Made by a program: the position numbers and the translations under genes. From positions 1-54,443 of the forward strand of contig CALHLE010000024.1 of the NCBI GenBank assembly GCA_938034415.1: a DNA stretch of 54,443 nt, in the 5' to 3' direction. How positions within the stretch are numbered: position 1 is the first letter of the stretch; every line of letters begins with the position of its first letter. Origin of the DNA: an uncultured Anaerolineae bacterium (GTDB lineage Bacteria > Chloroflexota > Anaerolineae > J036 > Brachytrichaceae). The notes under the pieces were generated by a model, which saw only the letters and a list, made by a program, of their open reading frames with translations, did not search any database and was not told where the DNA came from. This document shows positions 28,962-36,668 of this stretch, piece by piece.

Positions 28962-30359
28962 ATGAAGAGCTATCCCGACGTGCGCGATTCGATTGTGGAC
29001 ACGATCGGCCGCACGCCGCTCGTGCGGCTGCACAAGGTGACCCGCGGCGTCGCGCCGGACGTGCTGGCGAAGGTCGAGTACTTCAACCCCGGCGGCAGCG
29101 TCAAGGATCGCATTGGCATCGCGATCATCGAGGACGCTGAACGCGCGGGGAAGCTCAAACCGGGCGGCACGATCGTCGAGGCCACCAGCGGCAACACCGG
29201 CGTCGGCCTCGCCATCGCAGCAGCGGTGAAAGGTTACAAGTGCATCTTCGTCATGCCCGACAAGATGAGCGACGAGAAGATCCGCACCCTGCGCGCTTAC
29301 GGCGCTAAGGTGGTGATCACGCCGACGGCGGTGGATAAGGATGATCCCCGCAGCTACTACAAAGTGGCCGAGCGACTGGTGCGCGAGACGCCCAACGCCA
29401 TCCTGGGCAATCAGTATCACAATCCGGCCAATCCGGCCATCCACTACGCCACTACCGGGCCGGAGATCTGGGAACAGACCGGCGGCCAGGTTGACGCCTT
29501 CGTTGCCGGCATGGGCACCGGCGGCACGATCACCGGCGTGGCGCGCTATCTGCGCGAGCGCAAGCCGGACATCAAGATCGTCGGCGTGGACGTGGCCGGC
29601 TCGTTGCTGCTCGAAACCTGGAAGCAGGGCAAAGTGCCCGAACACCCCATCCTCAAGACCTACAAGCTGGAGGGCATCGGCGAAGACTTCATCCCCAGCA
29701 CACTCGACCTGAGTTTGTGCGATCTGGTGGTGCAGGTGAACGACCGCGAGTCGTTCCTGATGGCGCGGCGCATTGTGCGCGAAGAGGGCATCTTCGTCGG
29801 CGGCTCGTGCGGCGCGGCGGTCGCCGGCGCGCTGAAGGCCATCCCACAGCTTGGATTGACCGCCGACCACACCGTCGTGGTGCTGCTGCCGGACAACGGC
29901 GCGCGTTACCTCACCAAGTTCTTCGACGACAACTGGATGCGCGAGAACGGCTTCTTGAACACCGATTGGAATCAGGGCACGGTGGGGGATTTCATCCAGG
30001 CCAGCCCACTGCGGCCGGTGGTCACGGCGCACGCCGGAGAGACGCTCAGCGCAGTGATCAAGCGCATGAAGCAGCACGACTTCTCACAACTGCCGGTCGT
30101 CAACGGCGATGGCAAGCTGCAGGGCATCGTGAGCGAGAGCGACATCTTGAACTACATGCTCGATAACTCGCATGCGTCGTTCGACGAGGTGACAATCGCC
30201 ACGCTGATTCGCGAAGCCGCCACGGTGAACGAGAGCACCCCGCTCAACTCATTGAGCGACATCTTGCAAAAGGCGAAGGCGGCCGTGTTGGTGGATCAAG
30301 ACTATCGCGTGAACGGCGTGATCACCATGATGGACGTGATCGACTTTCTGGCCGCGTGA
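28962..30359 (+). CDS. Cystathionine beta-synthase with CBS-domain pair
   Basis: 465 residues. A fold-type II PLP domain (about 1-330) has FNPGGSVKDRIG with PLP-binding Lys48, EATSGNTGVGLAIAAA (phosphate and substrate loop), GMGTGGTITGVARYL and EEGIFVGGSCGAAVAGALKA. LPDNGARYLTKFFDDNWMRE is typical of cystathionine beta-synthase rather than cysteine synthase. Two CBS motifs (about 345-465; QLPVVNGDGKLQGIVSESDI and VLVDQDYRVNGVITMMDVID) form a regulatory Bateman module. It condenses serine and homocysteine to cystathionine; homology alone does not exclude O-acetylserine sulfhydrylase activity. Likely leaderless, as a -10 lies 7 nt upstream. Confidence 0.93.
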   Translation: MKSYPDVRDSIVDTIGRTPLVRLHKVTRGVAPDVLAKVEYFNPGGSVKDRIGIAIIEDAERAGKLKPGGTIVEATSGNTGVGLAIAAAVKGYKCIFVMPDKMSDEKIRTLRAYGAKVVITPTAVDKDDPRSYYKVAERLVRETPNAILGNQYHNPANPAIHYATTGPEIWEQTGGQVDAFVAGMGTGGTITGVARYLRERKPDIKIVGVDVAGSLLLETWKQGKVPEHPILKTYKLEGIGEDFIPSTLDLSLCDLVVQVNDRESFLMARRIVREEGIFVGGSCGAAVAGALKAIPQLGLTADHTVVVLLPDNGARYLTKFFDDNWMRENGFLNTDWNQGTVGDFIQASPLRPVVTAHAGETLSAVIKRMKQHDFSQLPVVNGDGKLQGIVSESDILNYMLDNSHASFDEVTIATLIREAATVNESTPLNSLSDILQKAKAAVLVDQDYRVNGVITMMDVIDFLAA

Positions 30360-30405
30360 GGGCGTGTCGAGCTGAGAATTGAGGGCGTGTCGAGCTGAGA
30401 ATTGA
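30360..30405 (+). repeat. Exact 23-bp tandem duplication between cbs and rimI
   Basis: The 23-bp unit (GGGCGTGTCGAGCTGAGAAT then TGA) occurs at 30360-30382 and 30383-30405 with no mismatch. It fills the whole gap between the CBS stop and the rimI ATG, whose first base is the last of copy 2. It looks like a recent slippage duplication. Confidence 0.9.
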
Positions 30406-30872
30406 TGAACGCCATCGCCACAAGCGAACCTTTCACCATTGCTCGCGCCGGCCTGTTCGATCTGCCGTCCATCTGGCGGGTGGAGCAGGCAGCTTTCGGC
30501 AGCGACGCCTACGACCTGCTGACGCTGTTGAGCATGGCGCTCACGCCGGGGATGGTGCGTCTGAAGGCCGTCTTGGATGCGCGTGCAGTCGGGTTCGTAG
30601 CGGGCGAGATCAACAAGCGAGAAGGCTGCGGCTGGATCATCACCATTGCCGTTCATCCGCGCGCGCAAGGGCGCGGGATCGGCACGGCGCTCTTGCTGGC
30701 CGCAGAGCGGGCGCTCGGCGCATCGCGCATTAGGCTGACTGTGCGGCGCAGCAACGCGCGCGCGATTTTGCTATACGAACGCTGCGGCTATGCTTGGGTG
30801 AACACCTATCGTCGGTATTACCACGACGGCGAGGACGGCTTGGTGATGGAGAAACGGCTAAGTGGCGTGTAA
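30405..30872 (+). CDS. GNAT acetyltransferase, RimI-like
   Basis: 155 residues. The GNAT fold is shown by ARAGLFDLPSIWRVEQAAFG at the N-terminus, IAVHPRAQGRGIGTALLLAA (acetyl-CoA pyrophosphate loop) and LTVRRSNARAILLYERCGYA. RimI acetylates the N-terminus of ribosomal protein S18; related enzymes have other substrates. A tsaD gene lies 6 kb away, while rimI and tsaD are often neighbours. The start ATG 30405 has no clear SD and sits at the end of the duplication. Its 3' end overlaps the convergent XRE-ATPase gene by 15 bp. Confidence 0.85.
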   Translation: MNAIATSEPFTIARAGLFDLPSIWRVEQAAFGSDAYDLLTLLSMALTPGMVRLKAVLDARAVGFVAGEINKREGCGWIITIAVHPRAQGRGIGTALLLAAERALGASRIRLTVRRSNARAILLYERCGYAWVNTYRRYYHDGEDGLVMEKRLSGV

Positions 30873-32312
30873 TTCAGGGGACTGCGATGGCCGCTCCTTG
30901 CGGGCGCGCCTGGGCGCTGCATGTGCGCGCGCCTTACGCGGCGCCGTAAACGGCAGATACGCCAGATAGCGCCGATACACAGCGTCGAACTCGCCGGCCT
31001 CGACCAGCTTTTCGTGCGCATACTGTCGGATGGTGTTGGATAGGTTGTAGCGCGGCTGTCCGCTGCGCTCGTCCACAGTCACCAGCGACTTGTTCACCAG
31101 TTGCGTGAGCAGGTCGAGCACGTCTTCCCTGCGCAAGACGACCGGCGTCGCCGCGTCGTCCTCCGGCTCCCAGGCGCACACCGCCTCGGCCAGCTCCAGC
31201 GTCCAGTCGGCCGGGAAGATAGCGAGCCGGCGCAGCAGCGCGCGTTCGGCCTCGGAGAGCAGGTCGTAGCTCCAATCCATCATCGTGCGCAGCGTTTGCT
31301 GCTTGGGCGGCGCGAGCCGGTTGCCGCCGGTGAGCAAGCCAAAGCGGTCATCCAGCCGCGCCGCAATCTGCTCCAGCGAGAGCACGCGCAGCCGCGCCGC
31401 CGCCAACTCGATGGCCAGCGGCAGACCGTCGAGCTGCTGGCATACCTGCACGAGCAAGGCTTCGCCGTTTGCATCCAGCGTGAATTCCGGGCGGACTGCC
31501 TTAGCCCGCTCGAGGAACAATTGCATCGCCTCTTCGCAGCGCATGGGCGGCACCTGCCAGGTGACCTCGCCCGGCACGCTCAGCGGCTCGCGGCTGGTGG
31601 CGAGCACGGTCAGGTTAGGGCACATTTGCACCAAGCGCACGGCCAGCGTCGCGCACGCGCTGATCAGGTGCTCGCATGTGTCCAGCACGATCAGCGCGCG
31701 CCCTTCCAGAAGCCGGTCGCGCAGCGCTTCAACGGTGATTGTGTCTTGCGCCGGCATTCCCATTGCTGACGCCACGGCGTGCGCTACGCGCGCGCCATCC
31801 TGGACCGATGCCAGGGGCACAATCCATACGCCGTCGGGATATAGCGGCAGCACCTCGGAAGCGACTTGTACGGCGAGGCGCGTTTTGCCCACGCCGCCCG
31901 GCCCGGTCAACGTCAACAGGCGCGTCTCGCCGAGCAACTGCTTGACCTCGGCGATCTCCTCGGCGCGACCGACGAAGCTGGTCAACTGCGTGCGCAGGTT
32001 GGTGGGCGGCCCCTGTCCAACGCTCGGCGCGCCCGCTTTGGGCGTCTGGCGCATCTCGCGTGCCAACTCGGCCAGCCGGATCAACTGATGCGCCGCTTCT
32101 GGGTCATCCTTCAATCCCAGCGCCTCGATGAACTGGGCGCGGACCACCGCCGGATCGGGTATGCGTTGGCCGCCCTCCAGTCGCGCGATGTGCGCCTCGG
32201 AGTAGCCGACGGCGGCGCCCAGCTCGCGCTGGGTCAACCGGGCGCGGCGGCGCAAGTAGCGCAAGTATTCACCGAACACGGTGAACGAAGCAGTAGACGG
32301 CGTTTCCGTCAT
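30858..32312 (-). CDS. XRE-HTH and NB-ARC-type ATPase regulator, C-terminally truncated
   Basis: 484 residues. Residues about 12-70 are an XRE helix-turn-helix (RARLTQRELGAAVGYSEAHI). An STAND/NB-ARC ATPase follows: TSFVGRAEEIAEVKQLLGE, Walker A LTLTGPGGVGKTRLAVQVAS (136-144), Walker B LIVLDTCEHLI, VLATSREPLSVPGE and GLPLAIELAAARLRVL. Relatives continue for several hundred residues of TPR-like helices. Here the protein ends soon after YAHEKLVEAGEFDAVYRRYL in a basic, low-complexity tail (about 460-484) unlike the family, so the sensor domain is missing. The ATG at 32312 is chosen because TACAAT (32325-32320) lies 7 nt upstream; an earlier ATG at 32321 is inside the -10. Confidence 0.82.
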   Translation of the reverse strand: MTETPSTASFTVFGEYLRYLRRRARLTQRELGAAVGYSEAHIARLEGGQRIPDPAVVRAQFIEALGLKDDPEAAHQLIRLAELAREMRQTPKAGAPSVGQGPPTNLRTQLTSFVGRAEEIAEVKQLLGETRLLTLTGPGGVGKTRLAVQVASEVLPLYPDGVWIVPLASVQDGARVAHAVASAMGMPAQDTITVEALRDRLLEGRALIVLDTCEHLISACATLAVRLVQMCPNLTVLATSREPLSVPGEVTWQVPPMRCEEAMQLFLERAKAVRPEFTLDANGEALLVQVCQQLDGLPLAIELAAARLRVLSLEQIAARLDDRFGLLTGGNRLAPPKQQTLRTMMDWSYDLLSEAERALLRRLAIFPADWTLELAEAVCAWEPEDDAATPVVLRREDVLDLLTQLVNKSLVTVDERSGQPRYNLSNTIRQYAHEKLVEAGEFDAVYRRYLAYLPFTAPRKARAHAAPRRARKERPSQSPELHAT

Positions 32313-32319
32313 GCTTGAC

Positions 32320-32325
32320 ATTGTA
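32320..32325 (-). promoter_or_regulatory. -10 element directly before the XRE-ATPase start
   Basis: Minus-strand TACAAT ends 7 nt before ATG 32312. It includes the first bases of an alternative ATG at 32321, which therefore cannot be in the mRNA. The predicted mRNA is leaderless. Confidence 0.5.
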
Positions 32326-32554
32326 AACAGGACGTCACTGGCATTCTATTGACGGCAAATGAAGGGCCTATGAACAAGCGCTTCGATTAGCGCGCCGGAC
32401 TTGATCGGCGCAGGTTGAGCCGACTTGCCAAAACTTGTCGCCGTCGCTGGCAAGGGCGCCGGCAGGAAATGTCAACTTTTCGTGCGCGCAATCGCCTATA
32501 ACAGCATCGCGGGCGATACGTGCCCGCCTGAAATCGAACATAGGAGGTAAGGAG

Positions 32555-32770
32555 ATGTTTACCTATATAGACGCTACATACGCAAAGCTGCGTTACGAAG
32601 AGATGTTGAGGGAGGCCGAGGAACAGCGCCGGTTCGCGCGGATCGCGGCGCAGAATCCAGGCGCGCTGCGGCGCGCGCTCGCCGCGTTGGCGCGCACCTT
32701 TGCGCCCAGCCGTACGCCGGACAAGGCAGCGGCGGCTCCGGCCATGCGCAAGGGCCTGGCCGCCGAGTGA
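32555..32770 (+). CDS. Small 71-residue protein of unknown function
   Basis: The ATG at 32555 follows a near-perfect AGGAGG SD (32543-32548) and the gene ends 22 bp before a strong terminator, so it is a well-formed single-gene unit. TATAAC (32497-32502) is a possible -10. The protein begins MFTYIDATYAKLRYEEML, continues as a charged helix (REAEEQRRFARIAAQ) and ends in an Ala/Arg/Lys-rich tail. There is no membrane segment or signal peptide. Short proteins with a comparable tyrosine-rich start and REAE helix are common in Actinobacteria and Chloroflexota, but I know of no defined role. The strong SD suggests abundant expression. Confidence 0.82.
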   Translation: MFTYIDATYAKLRYEEMLREAEEQRRFARIAAQNPGALRRALAALARTFAPSRTPDKAAAAPAMRKGLAAE

Positions 32771-32791
32771 TGTGATATTTCGATGCTCGAA

Positions 32792-32818
32792 AGCCCCCGC
32801 AATGCTGCGGGGGCTTTT
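32792..32818 (+). terminator. Rho-independent terminator after the small gene
   Basis: AGCCCCCGCA (32792-32801), loop ATGC, TGCGGGGGCT (32806-32815), then TTTT. The 10-bp GC-rich stem with T-run is the clearest intrinsic terminator in the window outside the T-box. Confidence 0.92.
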
Positions 32819-32862
32819 GCTTTGTGCATGGCGCGGGGTCAACCGGCGAACGTCTGCTTCGG

Positions 32863-32868
32863 TAGAAT
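32863..32868 (+). promoter_or_regulatory. -10 element for the thioredoxin reductase gene
   Basis: TAGAAT lies 71 bp upstream of ATG 32940, just after the preceding terminator. This gene has a normal leader with an SD, in contrast to the leaderless set. Confidence 0.4.
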
Positions 32869-32939
32869 GGAAACAGCAAGTGATTCGCGAGCCGGTGGGC
32901 TTGCAATTGCTTCGACATGTAATTCTAGGGAGCATTGGG

Positions 32940-33884
32940 ATGGCAGATAAGTTAGCAATCATCGGCGCCGGGCCGGCTGGGTTGACGGCAGCGCTCTATG
33001 CCGGCCGCGCATTCCTCGAGCCGCTGGTGTTCGTCGGCCCAGCGTTTGGCGGTCAGATCGCGACGACGACCGAAGTGGAGAACTTTCCGGGCTTTCCCGA
33101 CGGCTTGCAAGGGCCGGAACTGACCGCGCTGATGCGCCAGCAGGCCGAGAAATTCGGCGCGCGCATGGTCGAGGAGACCATCGAAAAGGTGGACTTCTCG
33201 CGGCGGCCGTTCAAGCTGTGGTCATCCAGCCGTGAATACGAAGTCGAGGCCGTCATTGTGGCTACCGGCGCCACGCCGCGCAAGCTGGGCATCCCCGGCG
33301 AGGAAGAGTTCATCGGACGCGGCGTGAGCTACTGCGCCACATGCGATGGTTTCTTCTTCCGCGATAAAGAGATCATGGTGGTCGGTGGCGGCGACAGTGC
33401 CTTCCAGGAAGGCCTGTTCCTGACCAAGTTCGGCAGGCGCGTGCGCATTGTGCATCGCCGCGACGAGTTTCGCGCCGGCGCCGTGCTGCAACAGCGCGCC
33501 ATGCAGAACCCTAAGATCGAGTTCATCAAGAGCGCCGTCGTGGAGCGCATCATCGGCAACGGCAAAGTGAGCGCGGCAGTGCTGAGGAGCACCAAGACCA
33601 ACGAGACGTGGACGGAGCCGGTGGATGGCTTCTTCGTTTTCATCGGCCACGAGCCAAACACGCAGATGTTCAAAGGCCAGTTGGCGATGGACGACGACGG
33701 CTATTTAATTGTGGACAAACGCCTGCATACCAGCGTGCACGGCGTATTTGCGGCCGGCGAGGTGCACGACAACTGGTTCAAGCAGGCGATCACCAGCGCC
33801 GGCTTTGGCTGCATGGCTGCGATGGAAGCAGAGAAGTTCCTGGCAGCGCTTGAAAGCGAGCGGGCCGGCGCTACGGCGCAGTGA
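32940..33884 (+). CDS. trxB: Thioredoxin-disulfide reductase
   Basis: 314 residues from ATG 32940, with GGGAG seven bases upstream. FAD-binding ADKLAIIGAGPAGLTAALYA, TTTEVENFPGFPDG, the redox-active CATC (Cys132, Cys135) in GVSYCATCDGFFF, the NADPH loop VVGGGDSAFQEGLFLTKFG with HRRDEFRAG, and the second FAD motif VHGVFAAGEVHDNWFKQAIT are all present. It passes electrons from NADPH to thioredoxin. AAGEVHD replaces the more usual AAGDVxD, a conservative change. The frame is open upstream to 32700, but that segment covers the preceding gene and its terminator. Confidence 0.95.
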   Translation: MADKLAIIGAGPAGLTAALYAGRAFLEPLVFVGPAFGGQIATTTEVENFPGFPDGLQGPELTALMRQQAEKFGARMVEETIEKVDFSRRPFKLWSSSREYEVEAVIVATGATPRKLGIPGEEEFIGRGVSYCATCDGFFFRDKEIMVVGGGDSAFQEGLFLTKFGRRVRIVHRRDEFRAGAVLQQRAMQNPKIEFIKSAVVERIIGNGKVSAAVLRSTKTNETWTEPVDGFFVFIGHEPNTQMFKGQLAMDDDGYLIVDKRLHTSVHGVFAAGEVHDNWFKQAITSAGFGCMAAMEAEKFLAALESERAGATAQ

Positions 33885-33973
33885 GTCTTGCCCGTCATCG
33901 CGCCGCGCAACGGATGGCGACGCGCACTTTCTCCTTCGGCAAGCGCGGCTACAATTCCGCTGCGTAGCAGCCT

Positions 33974-34555
33974 ATGGCCAACCTCTCCCGCCTGGAAGAT
34001 GCGATTGCGCGCGGCGGCTATTCCGCACTGCTCGACCGCGTGCTGATTACGGAGGAACAGCTCAACCGGCGCGTCGCCGAACTGGGCGCGCAAATCTCGT
34101 CCGACTATGCCGACAAGACGCCGCTGCTGGTGTGCATCCTGCGCGGCGGCGTGATGTTCCTCGCCGACCTGATGAAGCACATCAGCGCGCCGCACCACGT
34201 GGACTTCATGGCCGTATCGTCCTACGGTATCGGCGCGCGGGCCACGCGCGGACAGCCGCGCATCACGCTCGACCTGAACACCGACGTGCGCGGACGCCAT
34301 GTGTTGCTCGTCGAAGACATCATTGACAGCGGCCACACGATTGACCACGTGCTGCGCCTGTTGCAGACGCGCGAGCCGGCCAGCCTGCGCGTGTGCGCGC
34401 TGCTCGACAAGCCGGCCCGCCGCGAGGTCTACGTGCCGATCAGCTACCTCGGCTTCGAGATCCCCGATGAATTCGTGTTCGGCTACGGCCTCGACCTGGA
34501 CGAATACTTCCGCAACCTGCCTTTCATCGGTGTAGTGAAGAGGGAGTATCAGTAG
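33974..34555 (+). CDS. hpt: Hypoxanthine phosphoribosyltransferase
   Basis: 193 residues. The type I PRTase PRPP loop is VLLVEDIIDSGHTIDHVL (about 110-127). LVCILRGGVMFLADLMKHI gives the pyrophosphate loop, and VDFMAVSSYG and YVPISYLGFEIPDEFVFGYG, with LDLDEYFRNLPFIGV at the end, are characteristic of bacterial Hpt. It salvages hypoxanthine and guanine to IMP and GMP with PRPP. The ATG at 33974 has no SD; TACAAT (33950-33955) is 18 nt upstream, so the leader is about 11 nt. Confidence 0.95.
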   Translation: MANLSRLEDAIARGGYSALLDRVLITEEQLNRRVAELGAQISSDYADKTPLLVCILRGGVMFLADLMKHISAPHHVDFMAVSSYGIGARATRGQPRITLDLNTDVRGRHVLLVEDIIDSGHTIDHVLRLLQTREPASLRVCALLDKPARREVYVPISYLGFEIPDEFVFGYGLDLDEYFRNLPFIGVVKREYQ

Positions 34556-34578
34556 CAAAAACTCGCAGCTCAAAACCT

Positions 34579-36579
34579 ATGAAACTCCGCTGGGGTATTC
34601 TCTCCACCGGCCACATTGCCAGAACGTTCGCCGCCGGCGTGCGGCGCTCATCCACAGGCAGCTTGGTCGCTGTCGCCAGCCGGTCGCAGTCATCCGCCGA
34701 TCAATTCGGCGACGAGTTCGACATCCCCAAGCGCTACGCCGGCTACGAAGCGCTGCTGGCCGACCCGGACGTAGACGCCGTGTATATCGCCACACCGCAC
34801 CCGCTGCACGCCGAATGGGCCATCAAAGCTGCCGAGGCCGGCAAGCACATCCTGTGCGAGAAGCCGCTCGCGTTGAACTATCCGCAGGCGCAAGCCGTGA
34901 TCGAGGCGGCCCGCGAACACGACGTCTTCCTGATGGAGGCGTTCATGTATCGCTGCCATCCGCAAACCGCTAGGCTGATCGAGTTGATCCGACAGGGCGT
35001 CATCGGCGATGTGCGGATGATTCAAGCCGCGTTCGGCTTCCACGCGCGCGTCGGCCTAGAGCATCGCCTGCTCAACAACGCGCTGGGCGGCGGCGCTATC
35101 CTCGACGTCGGCTGCTATCCGGTCTCGATGGCGCGCCTGATTGCCGGCGCGGCGCTCGGGCGCGACTTCGCTAACCCGGTCAAGGTGTTCGGCGCAGGCA
35201 AACTAAACCTAACCACCGGCGTAGATGAGTACGCCGTCGGCACGCTCGAATTCGAGGGCGGCATCGTCGCGCAAATTGCGACCGGCGTGATGCTGAACAT
35301 GCGCAACGTTGTCCACATCTTCGGCGCCGAAGGCGACATCCTGCTCACCTCGCCATGGGTGCCGGCGCCCCACGGCGGCGTGACCGATATCATCGTGCAG
35401 CGTCGCGGCGAGCCGAAGCGCATCGTCGAAGTCGAGTGCGACGAATGGCTCTATGCCATTGAGGCCGATACCGTCGCGCGCAACATCGAGCGTCGCCAGG
35501 CGCCCTCGCCGGCGATGAGCTGGGATGACTCGCTAGGCAACATGCACACGCTTGACCGCTGGCGACAGGCTATCGGCCTGACCTACGACCAAGAGCAGCC
35601 GGACGCGCCGGAGATGAAGCTGACGGTCAGCCGCCGGCCGCTCGCCCGGCGCAGCAATCACCGCATGTCATATGGCCGGATCGCCGGCGTGGACAAGCCG
35701 ATCTCGCGGCTGGTGTTGGGCGTGGACAACCAGGAGAACATCGCCTACGCCTCGGTCATGCTCGATGCGTTCTTCGAGCACGGCGGCAACGCCTTCGACA
35801 CCGCCTTCGTCTACGGCAACGGCAAGCACGAGGCGTTGCTCGGCCAGTGGATCCGCAATCGGGGCATCCGCGAGGAAGTGGTCATCCTCGACAAAGGCGC
35901 GCACACGCCGTTCTGCACGCCGGAGGATATGAACCGCCAGTTCGCCATCAGCTTGGAGCGCCTGCAAACCGACTATGTGGACATTTACATGCTGCACCGC
36001 GACAACCCGCAGGTGCCGGTGGGTGAATTCGTCGAGGCGCTGAACGAGCACTATCGCGCCGGCCGCATGCGCGCTTTCGGCGGGTCGAACTGGACGATCG
36101 AGCGCATCGAGGCGGCAAACGCCTACGCCGCCGCACATGGCTTGCAGGGCTTTAGCGCGATCAGCAACAACTTTAGCCTGGCGCGCATGGTCGAGCCGCC
36201 ATGGGAAGGCTGCCTGAGCGCGAGCACGCCGGAGTTCCGCGCCTGGCTGACGCGCGCGCAGATGCCGTTGCTGCCGTGGTCGTCGCAGGCGCGCGGCTTC
36301 TTCCTAGATGACACCACGCCAGACTTCAAGGCCGATCCGGAGCGGGTGCGCTGCTGGTTCAGCGACGACAACTTCGAGCGGCTACGCCGAGCGCGCGAAT
36401 TGGCGAAGAAATACGGGGTGTTGCCGATCAACATCGCGCTGGCCTACGTGCTGCATCAGCCCTTCCCCACCTTCCCGTTGATCGGCCCGCGCACGCTCTA
36501 CGAGCTGCGCACATCGCTGCCGGCGCTGGATGTGACGCTCACCCCCGACGAAGTAAAGTGGTTGAACCTGGAGGCGTGA
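34579..36579 (+). CDS. Fusion of a Gfo/Idh/MocA dehydrogenase and an aldo-keto reductase
   Basis: 666 residues in one uninterrupted frame. Residues 1 to about 340 form an NAD(P)-dependent Gfo/Idh/MocA enzyme: WGILSTGHIARTFAAGV, DVDAVYIATPHPLHAEWAIK, GKHILCEKPLALNYPQA (EKP motif) and GGGAILDVGCYPVSMARL. Residues about 355-666 are an aldo-keto reductase: FDTAFVYGNGKHEALLGQW (Asp, Tyr), VVILDKGAH (Lys), YVDIYMLHRDNPQVP (His) and FGGSNWTIERIEAANAYA. Both catalytic sets look intact. Sequential sugar or inositol oxidation-reduction with shared nicotinamide cofactor is plausible; no substrate can be given. It lies 23 bp after hpt. Confidence 0.9.
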   Translation: MKLRWGILSTGHIARTFAAGVRRSSTGSLVAVASRSQSSADQFGDEFDIPKRYAGYEALLADPDVDAVYIATPHPLHAEWAIKAAEAGKHILCEKPLALNYPQAQAVIEAAREHDVFLMEAFMYRCHPQTARLIELIRQGVIGDVRMIQAAFGFHARVGLEHRLLNNALGGGAILDVGCYPVSMARLIAGAALGRDFANPVKVFGAGKLNLTTGVDEYAVGTLEFEGGIVAQIATGVMLNMRNVVHIFGAEGDILLTSPWVPAPHGGVTDIIVQRRGEPKRIVEVECDEWLYAIEADTVARNIERRQAPSPAMSWDDSLGNMHTLDRWRQAIGLTYDQEQPDAPEMKLTVSRRPLARRSNHRMSYGRIAGVDKPISRLVLGVDNQENIAYASVMLDAFFEHGGNAFDTAFVYGNGKHEALLGQWIRNRGIREEVVILDKGAHTPFCTPEDMNRQFAISLERLQTDYVDIYMLHRDNPQVPVGEFVEALNEHYRAGRMRAFGGSNWTIERIEAANAYAAAHGLQGFSAISNNFSLARMVEPPWEGCLSASTPEFRAWLTRAQMPLLPWSSQARGFFLDDTTPDFKADPERVRCWFSDDNFERLRRARELAKKYGVLPINIALAYVLHQPFPTFPLIGPRTLYELRTSLPALDVTLTPDEVKWLNLEA

Positions 36580-36629
36580 AGTCGCGCCCCGACGCAGGAA
36601 TCACCGGCGGCGGCTGGACGATCGGTTAA

Positions 36630-36645
36630 CCCGCGCCGACGCGGG
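36630..36645. repeat. GC hairpin in the tsaD promoter
   Basis: CCCGCG-CCGA-CGCGGG is a perfect 6-bp inverted repeat located 51 bp after the fusion-gene stop and 9 bp before the tsaD -10. It occupies the position of the -35/spacer and could be an operator or a simple terminator stem. Confidence 0.45.
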
Positions 36646-36654
36646 CGCACGTCC

Positions 36655-36660
36655 TATAAT
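36655..36660 (+). promoter_or_regulatory. -10 element directly before tsaD
   Basis: A consensus TATAAT ends 8 nt before ATG 36669 and no SD is present. It is the clearest leaderless-type promoter in the window. Confidence 0.6.
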
Positions 36661-36668
36661 CACGCGCC

